From the NCBI GenBank assembly GCA_022316685.1, contig JAKJHU010000083.1, positions 2,046,001-2,110,000 of the forward strand: a stretch of 64,000 nt of DNA, read 5' to 3'. Position numbers and translations under genes: made by a program. Under the pieces are notes generated by a model. It did not search any database and had not been told where the DNA came from. It saw only the letters and a program-made list of their open reading frames with translations. How positions within the stretch are numbered: position 1 is the first letter of the stretch; each line of letters opens with the position of its first letter. Below are positions 51,119-64,000 of the stretch, piece after piece. The DNA is from Progne subis subis (lineage: Eukaryota; Chordata; Aves; Passeriformes; Hirundinidae).

Positions 51119-53129
51119 GTTAAGTTGTGCTCCCTCTGCTGACTCTGCAGCAGCAGGACACAGAGAGGTTCGGGTCCTGTGCCGGGAAATCGGGGGCAAA
51201 ATCGGGAATCTGCAGGCCGGGAATGCGTGAAACAACAACGGGCAACAGCCCTGAGGCATTGTTTGAGAGACAAAAAAAATCACAGTTTGGTTCATCCAAA
51301 ACAAAATGCTCTCTGTTTTATACAAACGTTCCGTTAGGAAAAGTCCATTGTAGTGGCAGTTGCTATTAGTGAAAAATTGATAATTTTCAATCTTGAGGAA
51401 GGGATCTCCTGAAGATTTAAAGCTTTAGAGCTCTGCTGTATGCTGGCATAATCAGGAATATTAAAAATCTGTGGAGCAATCCCACACCTGCTGGAGTGGA
51501 GTGATGTTTTATGGAGAGCATAGAGAATGGAGGGCAGGGAGGGAAGGTAATGTTCTTTCACTGGAAAAACAGAGAACCAAGACAAAAATCTGAGGATTTG
51601 GAGGTTTGTTTGTTTGGTTTTGATTTGTTTTTTGTTTTGGTTTTGGGGTTTTTTGCCAGGAAAAAAGCAAATGCAGTAAGATGTGATTTTTCTTTAAATA
51701 ACCTGAAGTTCAGTGATCCCATTGAACATTGCCACACAAAATTTCTGTGTCAGAGGCAAGGAGAGGACTGAGTTATTGCCAGGGGACTGCCAGGTGGTTA
51801 TCACAATTAATTTATCTAATTATTAATTATTAATAGATATTCATAATAATTATTAATCATTTAAAGGGTCTGCTCCCTTTTTAAAGCCCTTCTGCAGCCT
51901 TCCCCTGTGAAAACTCAGTGCAGATCTGTAACTCAATGGATGTGGTGCCATCACGTAGGGGAGAAGTGTTTTTATATGTTTTGACAACATAAAATGTGTT
52001 GTTATTCTTCCAAACAGATAAATAAATTGAATCTGGGGGGTATCACGCTGCCCCTTCACCATCTCTAAATTCTTCCTAAAAGCTGAGAATGATTGTGTGA
52101 CTTTTACCAACTGATGCAGGATATTGTTTCACAGAGGGTCTGAGCTGCCCTAATTAAATTAATTGGCAAAAGTCCCATTAAGTTCTGCAGGGCTTGCCCA
52201 TGAGTTTACTTGACAAACTCGGACACCTTTATACAAGAGAGGAAATACAATCTGCTCCATGAAATTTGTTTTCATTAGGAAAACCCCACAGCATTATTTA
52301 GCTCACCTATCAATTTGTCCATATTTACACCTGCCCATGCCATGTCATTACACCTCCCTTGATTTTAATAATGTTTCAAAGCTGAGAGGCTTCGCCTATT
52401 TATTTTTCTCTTCTTATTTTTTGTAGCTCCTGTCAGTTGGGATGTTCTGGTTGCTTCATTAAATACCTGTAGGGTCATATTTTGGTAGTTTTGTCTGGAA
52501 AGAGCGTGTCTAGAATGCAGCATAACAGGCCCTTCAGGTTACCTGAGCACAGGTAGTGTTTATGGTAAAGAGCAGCTCGTGTTCCAGGATGTTTTCCATA
52601 CCATGGCAGTCTCCTCTGTCAGATTTTATGTATTCCTGGGAGGAGAAATGCAGGGAATAACTGTCTGAGGAACAGGGGAGCAGATCAATTAGGGGATGGG
52701 GTGAGTAATGAGAGCAGATTTCTGCCTATCAGCCGCAGAATAATCCAGGGTGGCTGTGCCAGATGAGTTCAGTGCCTTTGGTTCCCTGCACATAACCCTG
52801 AGCAGTTCCACAGCAGATTAGACAGAGTGGAGGCACTTCGAAAGCTCCATATCTCAGGACTAAATGTCATCTCAGAAGCATTATCTCTTTCACTCCTGCT
52901 CTTCTGGAGGATTCAATGTCCAAGCTCCTCCATCTCACTTCCCAAATAACCTCTCTGCTGCTGTTCTGCACAGCCCCTTGCTGGCTGAGAAGGAGTTTTG
53001 CACATGAAAACCTTTTAATTCAGATAGATACTTACAGATCTATTACCTGGATGTCACACAGGCAGCTGTGAATTATAAAAGCGTTCTCTAGTCTGTTCAT
53101 TGGCCTTGGCTGTCCGATTTTTTAATCTT
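51119..53129. other. First intron, nothing recognised
   Basis: There is an AT-rich segment with repeated ATTAATTATTAAT near 51807-51860. No exon was found. Confidence 0.5.
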
Positions 53130-53282
53130 GGTTGTTGGTTGTTTTTTTTTTTTTTGTTGTTGTTGTTTTGTTTTGTTTTTGGTTGGGTTTTTTTTTGTGG
53201 GGGTTTTTTTTTGGGGTTTTTTTTTTTTTTTTTGGGGGGGGGGGTTTGTGGTTTTTTTTTTTGGGGGGGGTTTTTTTGGTTC
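53130..53282. repeat. G/T-only tract with long G runs
   Basis: About 150 bases of T and G on the + strand, with G runs of 12 and 8 near 53235-53270. Frames across it are artefacts of composition. Confidence 0.95.
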
Positions 53283-55217
53283 TTTTAAAGCCATGAGAAG
53301 ACTGCAATTAGTTGTTTCAGGGGTTTTTCCCAGAGGGAAATGTTGTCATTCCTCTTTCCTGGGGAGGGAAAAGGACAAAGTACACAGCAAAAATCAAGCT
53401 ACATGCAAAATAGAAGTATTTGTAAAATAACCATTAAACATAGGAACAGTCTCCACATTTTGGTTTTCAGTAATGCAAGAATAAAAACAGCATGGAAAGT
53501 GCTTCCTTCCTTTCAATATCTCTAATATAAATTAATGTGAAAATAGAAATTAATTGTTTCTACTGCAACAAGAAATTTTGTTAAATTGAACAAGATACCC
53601 ATAATTTGCTTAGATAATTTGTGAAGATTGGAACTTTAAAATTGTAACAAGATGCTTTGCGTTTCATACCCCAAACCTGAGCAAACCTGGAAATTCTCAT
53701 CATTCAGGAATGCTTAGGAACAGTATTACTCTGGGATCTTGAGAGTCATGGGGTTTTAACCTCTGGAAGGGGTGGAGTTTATAGGCTTTTGACTAAAGAT
53801 TTGTAAATGGCTGCTGGCTCAATAATGAGATTTTATTACCTTACAGCAGAAAGAGGAGTAGGATAGGGCAGAATTACTCTGTGACCTGCAGTAGCTGTTA
53901 GGTGCAGCCACAATCCCATGGTTTTCTCCTAGGTGGAATTTTGGCATTTGTGTTTCCTCTGTTCTCAGTTTATAGAGCACGTGTGTGATTTGGACAGAGA
54001 CAGAGGGAAAAAAAAAAAAAAAAAAAAAAAAATTAGTAGGGGGAAAAACAGCATGCATGAAACCAAATCCCTTATATTCAGTGATGCTTAAAACAACAGG
54101 TTACCTGTTAATTATTTAATTTCATTTTGTTTAATATAAAACATAATAAAAATCACCTAAACCATCTCCATTCTAGGCTAGAAATCCTTTTACCACAAAA
54201 CCACTCTGGCATTTCTTGGTAGACTTTGCTGAAATGATTTGGCTGTGCTGACTGGGAAACAAGATTTCTGATTAGGAATTACTACAAGCTCTGAGATTTT
54301 GGAGCATGCCAAGCCAGACCTCTGGACTCACCTGTTACATGAGTTTTTCTGAGCTGCGACTTATCTGTGCCCAGGGCAGTTCATGCACACTCTGGGTTGT
54401 AATGATGCAGGAGTTTCCCAGATTTACTCATGTTCTACATCATCCACTTCTCCAGAACAACCTGAGCCTAACTTATCTTTTGTTTTTCCTAACTTGCATC
54501 CTAATCAATATAAATTGCTTCTAACCCTTGGCTAGAATCTTAACTCTCTAAAATCATGGTTCAATCCCAGCCACCAGCTGAGTGAGGTGAAATCCAGCCC
54601 AGCTCTGACTTGCTGTTCAGCTCGCAGGGGTATGTAAGCTGAAGCTTTTGAACTTGAAAAGACAAAGTGATGAGGTCTTGAGATTGGGAGAATATTTTTT
54701 GATGGAGAGTGCAGGAAAACTGTTAATTTTTCAGTGAGCTCAGTGGCAGGTGACTGAGATCCCCTCTCCTCAGTGGGGTGTCCTTGCCTTCCAGCAGGTG
54801 CTGAAGCTCTCCAGGTGCAGCCTCAGAGCAGGGAGGTGGCTGTGCCAGGGCAGTGCCAGTGTGTGAGTCCTCCTGCCTTTTGGAGGTTTGGTTTCCTGCA
54901 GTTATTCTTTGTCCACACCGCAGCCTGGGAGTTCCTGGGATGAACCTGGGCTGTAGCTGGGGATGTTCCTGTAGCCATCCTTCACCCTTGAGGCAGAGCT
55001 CCAGTAGAAAGTAATAACCCTTGATGGCACTTACTTAAGGCAATATAAACCAATTTAAAACCTCTCTTGAATTTTGTGTTTTTCTAAAGATGTGTCTGGT
55101 CATTACAAGAAATGGGTTCTGATGAAGGAGTCTGTTGTGGTTTATTGCTTCATTGGGAAATCTGTTTTGGGAAGGCTTTTCCCAGTGTTGATGGCCAGGG
55201 ATTTGCACTTTGTGCTC
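53283..55217. other. First intron, nothing recognised
   Basis: There is a poly(A) run at 54008-54032. No exon was recognised. Confidence 0.5.
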
Positions 55218-55700
55218 ACAGAAAATGTCAGAGAATCTCCTGAGTTGGAAGAGACCCACATGGATCATGTGTCCAGCCCTTGGCCCTGCATAGCTACCCC
55301 AAAATCCCACCGTGGGCATCCCTGGGGAGCTCCTGGAGCTCTGGCAGCCTCGAGGCCGTGCCCATTCCCTGGACAGCCTGGGCAGAGCTCCCGGGTTGAG
55401 CCCTGGATTTTAAACTTGAACATTTGGGAGGCAACACACAACACCAAGGTGCCCTGACAAGCTGTTATGTATTTCCTCAGGGATTTGTCACTTGTGGCAA
55501 TTAGAAATCCTGTTGTTTCCTCTCTTTCATTAAGGATAACATCCCTAATATCCCATCCAGTGGGACTGGGGGGTGGCTGGGGTGCAGCAGCCCCTCGCCA
55601 TTCCCTCTGCTGTGAGCATCTCTCAAATTTCAGAATTAAAAAAGATCCCTCTCAGCCTCTGTTGTCAACGAAAGGCAGAAGAACTGAAGGGTTGTGCTGG
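55218..55700 (-). mobile_element. CR1 LINE relic, antisense orientation
   Basis: Read on the + strand this shows the reversed CR1 3' end: GAGTTGGAAGAGACCCACA with GGATCATGTGTCCAGCCC, then GCTCTGGCAGCCTCGAGGC and CCATTCCCTGGACAGCCTGG. Further on come CCCTAATATCCCATCC and AAAGATCCCTCTCAGCCT. The order fits one old, indel-rich insertion with gaps. The outer limits are approximate. Confidence 0.7.
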
Positions 55701-56120
55701 GAGTCCTAAAAGTGGGAAGAATGCTGGTGACATTCCTGGGGGAAGGCAAGGAGAAGTGCAACCATTTCTAGGCACTGGCATTTCGGCAGAGCTCGTGAGG
55801 AGGGCAGTCACAGCTTCACTTACCTGTCAAAAAAAGGGCGAGCTCCAAATTCTGGAGCACCTCTACTCCAGTATCTTCATTTTGCAACAGCACTTTTGGC
55901 TGCCTGACAGAGTAGTTTTGATTCAAAGCAGATCAAATCGAAGTTTCTATTATCTAGAGGTTAAAGGCCACTCACTTGATTGGGTCTGAAGTCCAAATTA
56001 AACAGCCAAAGTGACCAAGCTATTTTAGTTCTGAAACATCTCTTCTATTTTTAGGGTAGAATGTTCTTTTTATAAATCGTGGAAAATTAAACACAGACAC
56101 TGGTTATAAAATAGCCTTTG

Positions 56121-56244
56121 CGCTTGCTGTAACTTACTAACTGCTTAATAGTTGAAATCTGTCTAAATCAAGGATTTCGGTTCGCTTTCTGTAACTTACA
56201 AACTTTTCTGTAGTTGAAATCTGTCTAAGTTAAGGATTTTGGTT
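56121..56244. repeat. Tandem duplication, two 62-base units
   Basis: Units at 56121-56182 and 56183-56244 share CTGTAACTTAC and AGTTGAAATCTGTCTAA. They lie about 520 bases upstream of the first coding exon. Confidence 0.92.
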
Positions 56245-56766
56245 CAGCTATCTGTCAGAAGAGGGCTTGGAAAAGCATTTCATGTCTCAATCTAAATTCG
56301 CTCGATTTGCAGAAGATTTTTTGCAGATAGAAGTTTCTTATTTGTTTACTGCTTTCAAGGTTTGCATAGATATAGATGGAATTTGAAAAGTCATAACTTG
56401 TATTTCCTTGATCCTTGGGTTCAAGACTGGGATTAAACTTTCTGGCAAACTCAAATGAGCACAGTTTTCAAATATTTCTGGTTGTTTGGAGGAAAACCAC
56501 CACTATTTAATGAAAGCTTTGGGGTTTTTTTCCTTAATACAAAAATCCTTGAGATTTTCGGGCGTTTGGGAAGAATGGTGCTTAGAAATTGCACAAAATG
56601 AGAATTATTTGTGGAAGACTTCTAATTTTGTTGGTGTGCATGCTATGGAGAGACAGAGTTAAGGTTTTCATTTTGACCCTCTGGGACACTTGGACCTCAG
56701 CTTGGGGCTGAAAAATTGGAGGTAAACAACTCCTTCTCCAAATGTCTTCTTCTTGTTTGCTTGCAG

Positions 56767-56774
56767 GGGTTACA
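56767..56774 (+). other. PPARG: Inferred 5' untranslated stub of the first coding exon
   Basis: Eight bases (GGGTTACA) lie between the acceptor AG and the ATG. The start context is ACAATGG, with A at -3 and G at +4, which is a good Kozak match. In frame these bases read (x)GG-GTT-ACA, so an upstream coding exon ending in phase 1 could splice on without a stop, as the PPARG2-specific exon does in mammals. No such exon was recognised in the window. Confidence 0.75.
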
Positions 56775-56994
56775 ATGGTTGACACAGAAATGCCGTTTTG
56801 GCCCATGAATTTTGGAATCAGCCCCGTGGATCTGTCAGCCATGGATGAGCACACACACTCCTTTGACATCAAGCCCTTCACCACCGTGGACTTCTCCAGC
56901 ATTTCCTCCCCGCACTATGAAGATCTTCCCCTCGCCAGAGCTGACCAGTCAGGCCTGGATTATAAATATGACATCAAACTCCAGGACTGCCAAA
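56775..56994 (+). CDS. PPARG: PPARG coding exon 1 (N-terminal A/B domain, start codon)
   Basis: This exon encodes the N-terminal, ligand-independent transactivation domain (AF-1) of peroxisome proliferator-activated receptor gamma, a nuclear receptor that pairs with RXR to control adipocyte and lipid genes. The exon probably begins at 56767, after a pyrimidine-rich acceptor ending TTGCAG, so eight untranslated bases precede the ATG. The translation starts [10 protein letters not shown], and the block [15 protein letters not shown] is a PPAR-gamma signature. The donor is A|GTAAGC after 73 codons plus one base (phase 1), and the split codon is completed to Ser by the next exon. Mammalian PPARG1 has an upstream Met (M-T-M-V-D); here that codon reads GTT, so translation should begin at the second Met, as I recall for chicken. 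Residues after the conserved block (around 58-72) differ noticeably from mammals. The gene identity is very secure; the exact exon start is inferred from the splice consensus. Confidence 0.97.
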
Positions 56995-58987
56995 GTAAGC
57001 TTTGCCTTTTCTGAGGTGTTTCCCTCATGTCCACGTTCCCTTCATTCCCCAGGGCATGTGCTAGCAGCAAATTAGGATTTGGAATTCACGGATTTAGAAT
57101 TCGGATCTCCTGTGCCAGCAGGGCTGTCCTTGCAGGGCAGAGAGAAAAGGGGGAATACCCACAGCAGACCTTCACCCTGCCAGAGCAGCAGCTGGAGTTT
57201 AGGAAAGGTTGCATGAAGCATCCAAAATTATATTTTACTGGACACATGAAGCTCTCTGTTGTCTCCTATTCCCTTACCTCGTGTGCAGCTCTTCCTTTGA
57301 AGCTCAGTGCACACCATGCATAATAAACACCCTGAATACTGAAGAATGCCCAGCATACAGAGCATTTGAATTGTTGACGTGTGCAGCTTTTAAATTCCAA
57401 ACAGCCTCAGAAACAGATGGAGTAGAAATATTGGCTAAATCTGAACCCCAGCATTGTTACAACTCCACCACAGCTCCTGGATTATTTACTTGCTCTGCTG
57501 CTCTTACACAATTTACACCCACAAAATGACACTAAATCTTCCTTTTAGGAAAGGAAGTGAACCTATTCCTAAATAAATCATTAGTGCATCCCTGCTCACA
57601 GTAGGAATGTGAGGTTGCTGTGCCTGGAACTCTTTTGAGTATGCACTTCTGCTTAGGTCCGACCTCACTTTTGTTTGTAGTAATCTGTATGAGAACTCCT
57701 TCAGGGAATTCTTGCTGGGGAAATGGTGGTGTTTAATTTTGGTGGTGTATCTCTGCACTGCTACTGTAATAAATGAATGGACATTTTTCCAGCTAGTCAT
57801 TTGGTTTTTTTTTTGTTTAATTGGAAATATTAATAACACTTTAATGCCAAGTAGTTTTAGAGAGTGCAGCAGAGTTTAGATGCTATAAATCCTCCTCATC
57901 TTTACTCTAGATAATTTCTTCCCAGTTTATATAGGAATAAATCTTTCTAGTTTGTATAGTATTACCAATCTGGAAAAATAAAAATATTCACCTCCTTTAA
58001 TGCTCTGTTACATCACTCCTGATGTAATGTAACACTCAAATGTCACAACTCTCTCCTATGACCAGTGATGATTGATTTAAAGACATCATATTTGCTTGTT
58101 TGAGCTCATTCAATATTAGAAATTGCTCTCTTCATTAGAAACTTTCAGAAGGGAAAATTTTATCTCTAAACTGCACCTGAAGTTCAACAGTTTTCCCCAG
58201 GAGAGAGCTAAATTTCTTGAAATATCCAATATTTTTTTATCACATATATATATATTTTTTGAATAATATATTTTTCTATTAGACACTTGAATATGTTTTA
58301 AACTAGATTAGACACTCCAGCCCCTCTCCCTGCAGGAGTTTTCAACACCTTAAAGGAATAACCCAGGTAGAGACTGAGTAAAGCCTGAATTCTCCGCCAT
58401 TAATTTTTAATATCCCTTTCTTTAAGCCATTTCACACTCCAGAGCTGAAAGCTGCATCTGTGTTGCACTTTCTCCATTGGGATCTGCCCCATCCAGCTTT
58501 TCCAGCCCCTAAGATGCAGCTGCAGCTCCTTTTGCAGCCTTTGCCTGGTGCTGGCTCTGCTGTGGAGCAAATCCCATCCCAACAACCCTGGGATGCCTCA
58601 TGGTTATTCCTTGCCGCTTCCTCCACCAATCTATAAATCCAGAATAATTTATTCTATGAAAAAATAAATCCTATGTCTATGAAATAGTAAGATAGGACTG
58701 CTTGATTCACAACACTCCTTGTTGTTAATGAATTGTTATATTTAAAATATACTTTATCATGAAATGTTATATTTAAAACACATTTGAGTCCTGATCCCCT
58801 TTTCTTTGGATAGAGTGGAGTCTCCTGCCAGTGGGACTCCGGATTAAGAACCTGCTTTTGCAAACCTCAGCTCTCAGGAACAGGCCCACAGCAGAATCAT
58901 TCCCTGCTGGTGACCAATATAATTTAATACAAAGGGCACCCAAGTAACGCCAAAAAATCAGAGTATACCACTTCACTTTTCACACAG
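56995..58987 (+). other. PPARG: PPARG intron between coding exons 1 and 2
   Basis: This 1993-base intron runs from GTAAGC to CACACAG and is phase 1. It is far shorter than the mammalian counterpart as I recall it, in keeping with compact bird introns. Apart from a short AT-rich run near 58241-58262 I see no repeat family or RNA gene in it. Confidence 0.93.
58241..58262. repeat. Short (AT)n run
   Basis: ATATATATAT flanked by T-rich sequence in the intron before coding exon 2. Confidence 0.85.
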
Positions 58988-59157
58988 GTGCCATCAAGAT
59001 GGAGCCTCCTTCCCCACCCTACTTCTCAGAGAAGGTGCAGCTGTACAACAAACCTCACGAGGAGGCGTCCAACTCACTGATGGCCATCGAGTGCCGCGTG
59101 TGCGGGGACAAAGCCTCTGGCTTCCACTACGGGGTGCACGCCTGCGAGGGCTGCAAG
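58988..59157 (+). CDS. PPARG: PPARG coding exon 2 (end of A/B domain and first zinc finger)
   Basis: This 170-base exon completes Ser74 and encodes residues 75-130. The acceptor is CACACAG and the donor is AAG|GTGAGC at phase 0. It carries the regulatory segment [15 protein letters not shown]: Lys77 sits in a sumoylation consensus (I-K-M-E), and Ser82 in a P-x-S-P MAP-kinase site matches Ser84 of human PPARG1 (Ser112 in PPARG2). The first C4 zinc finger follows, with Cys109, Cys112, Cys126 and Cys129 (C-x2-C-x13-C-x2-C). The P-box begins CEGCK and is completed by the Gly of the next exon; it sets recognition of AGGTCA half-sites. As I recall, the exon length matches the human exon. The final 28 bases are also copied into the intron by a tandem duplication. 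Confidence 0.97.
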
Positions 59158-59381
59158 GTGAGCTGCCAAAACAACATCCCTCTCAACCTTTGGTGCCATT
59201 TTCATCTAGATAACCACTTGGTGAAATCACGCTTCTGCGCTATTTTTCAAAAAACCCCAAACGTCAATTTCTTTACGTCGATTTTCCCCGTGTATAATTT
59301 ACAGCTCAATAAGCAGGAGGTTTTTAAAACCTGGCTTGCTTTTTGCTTGCTGGTGTTGTTGATCTATTCAAAATTTTTGTG
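59130..59381 (+). repeat. Tandem duplication, copy 1 (exon 2 end plus intron start)
   Basis: This copy starts within the zinc-finger exon at CGGGGTGCACGCCTGC, crosses the real donor and continues 224 bases into the intron, ending near GATCTATTCAAAATTTTTGTG. The next copy begins immediately after it at an offset of 252 bases. Shared landmarks include CATTTTCATCTA, CACTTGGTGAAAT, CAATTTCTTTAC and the TTGCTTGCTGGTGTTG region. Confidence 0.9.
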
Positions 59382-59678
59382 CGGGGTGCACGCCTGCAAG
59401 GGCTGCATGGTGAGCTGCATCCCCCTGAACATTTGACGTCATTTTCATCTAAATAATCACTTGGTGAAATTACGCTTTTGCACTTTTTTAAAAAAAAATA
59501 TATATATAAACCAAACATCAATTTCTTTACATCAGTTTCCCCTGTGTATAAGTTATGGCTTAATGAGCAGGTAAAACCTGCTTGCTTTTGTTTTTACTAA
59601 CGTTGTTGTTGTTGTTTAAAACCTAGCTTGCTTTTTTTCTTGTTGGTGTTACTGATCTATTCAATTTTTTTTGTGTGT
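59382..59678 (+). repeat. Tandem duplication, copy 2 with copied exon end and splice donor
   Basis: This repeats the previous segment with moderate divergence. It carries a decayed copy of the exon's last 28 bases, translating as GVHACKGCM instead of GVHACEGCK, followed by an intact GTGAGC donor at 59410. It has no acceptor of its own. It is longer than copy 1 because a segment of about 45 bases starting AAAACCT is itself doubled (59573 and 59618). It is an intronic pseudo-exon fragment; use as an alternative donor is possible but unproven. Confidence 0.88.
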
Positions 59679-59727
59679 TGTTTCTCCTTCTTTTACATTA
59701 TGTAAGCATGTCTCATTCCTGCTGCCT

Positions 59728-59736
59728 TGAAGGTCA
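59728..59736 (+). promoter_or_regulatory. Extended nuclear-receptor half-site (ERR type)
   Basis: TGAAGGTCA fits TNAAGGTCA, the monomer site of estrogen-related receptors. It is a single match in an intron and could be chance. Confidence 0.3.
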
Positions 59737-60690
59737 TGTGCAGAAAATTCTTAGAATGTAGCCAGATCAAACCCATGCCCAACTCCAAAACTTTGAGCAA
59801 TTAAAATTCAGGCTCTGTTATTCTGATTAATTAGTTTCTTTACCCATTTTACACATTTCAGGTGACCACAGAATGTGCTTTCTGCTTAAAAACCCCACAG
59901 ATTTTTTAATGTCAGTGATATTTAGGGTTCATAACATCTTAAGGACAAATGAATGGTGTGAAAAATTGCAGCCCTCAAGAATGAGAGAAGAAATTTCAGA
60001 GGATTAAACTGTTAATAATTCATTGAGTTCAAAGGAAAACATCAGAGTTTAACATGAAACTCCCATCTTCTCCATCTTCAGCATCTTGAGGAAAATAACT
60101 AAAAGGAAAGAACCAATCCAGAGCCTAAATAAAATTCTTAGCAGTGAATTAGGAACACACATAAAACAATAAGTACAAAGTACATTGTTTAAATTACAGT
60201 TAATTATATAAATAAAAGTTGGCATTATGTTTTTACTGTTATTATTCCCTGTGAGGAAAAAGTAATTTTTACAAGGAAAAAGGGGTGATAACTCTAGACA
60301 AACTTTTTAAATTAATTATGACTGATCCAAGTAAAGCATCTTCAGACTGTCAAAAGAGAAATAACCCAGAACCATTTTCATTTACTAGAAATTGAACTGC
60401 TGTTGGCAGAATTTTTGGTTTGTTGTGGTTTACACAACAAATTTCCTACACTGGTAGTGAACGTTAAATCTTGAAAATGTCACGTTTGGTTCCTTTGTCC
60501 CACGAGCAGTGGGACGAACGGAGCTTTGCTTCCTTTGGAGTTGTACTCTTAAATTCCATCCCTAATGTCCTTCTAACCCCACTGATCCCCTAAATCTTCT
60601 CCAGCTTTTGGAGAATTTTACCCCTCTATCAAACTGAGCGGGAAACAACAAAGCAGAACAGGAGCAGAGAGGACGGTAAGAGGAGCTTAG

Positions 60691-64000
<3,310 letters not shown>

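Larger units (their letters stand above)
24357..56766 (+). other. PPARG: Inferred first intron of PPARG
   Basis: This stretch runs from the candidate first-exon donor (GAG|GTGAGG) to the verified acceptor before the A/B exon. If the promoter is the CpG island, the intron is about 32 kb. No recognisable protein-coding exon lies inside it. It contains a sense CR1 fragment, a solo LTR, an antisense CR1 relic, small tandem and dispersed duplications and many simple-sequence tracts, each listed separately. Additional untranslated or isoform-specific exons could be hidden here and would need transcript data to see. Confidence 0.5.

Noticed and set aside
58999..59436. A 145-codon frame as an independent gene
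   Set aside because: Its first part is PPARG coding exon 2 and the rest is intron and duplicated exon end. It is discussed as a possible alternative splice form only.

Overview
The window is vertebrate nuclear DNA, most likely from a bird and probably a passerine. The gene density is low and the introns are compact. There are CR1 LINE relics, an ERVL-type solo LTR of the kind common in songbirds, many homopolymer and microsatellite tracts, and split coding exons with GT-AG boundaries. The only gene I can support is the 5' half of PPARG (peroxisome proliferator-activated receptor gamma), on the + strand and running off the right edge.

Layout. Positions 1 to about 23400 are intergenic or far-upstream sequence with no recognisable coding exon. 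They hold simple repeats, a CpG-rich block at about 2395-2810 with a consensus NF-E2/MARE-type site, and a CpG-rich block at about 6165-6345 that leads into an 800-base minisatellite of 12- and 15-base units. Positions 23440-24870 form a strong CpG island, itself partly built of short C-rich and G-rich repeats, and this is the best candidate for the PPARG promoter and untranslated first exon. Positions 24900-56766 are then mainly a first intron of about 32 kb, with a sense CR1 fragment near 36.5 kb, a 791-base solo LTR with a perfect 5-base target-site duplication at 39448-40238, an antisense CR1 relic near 55.2-55.7 kb, G/T-rich tracts and several small duplications.

Coding exons. Three PPARG exons are clear: 56775-56994 (A/B domain with the start codon), 58988-59157 (rest of A/B and the first zinc finger) and 60820-60958 (second zinc finger). 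Spliced, they give residues 1-176 plus the first base of codon 177. The hinge and ligand-binding exons lie beyond the window.

The most unusual structure is a 252-base tandem duplication that begins inside the first-zinc-finger exon. It carries the exon end and its splice donor into the intron. The offset is exactly 84 codons and the frame stays open between the two donors, so use of the copied donor would give an in-frame insertion between the two zinc fingers. Whether it is ever used cannot be told from sequence.
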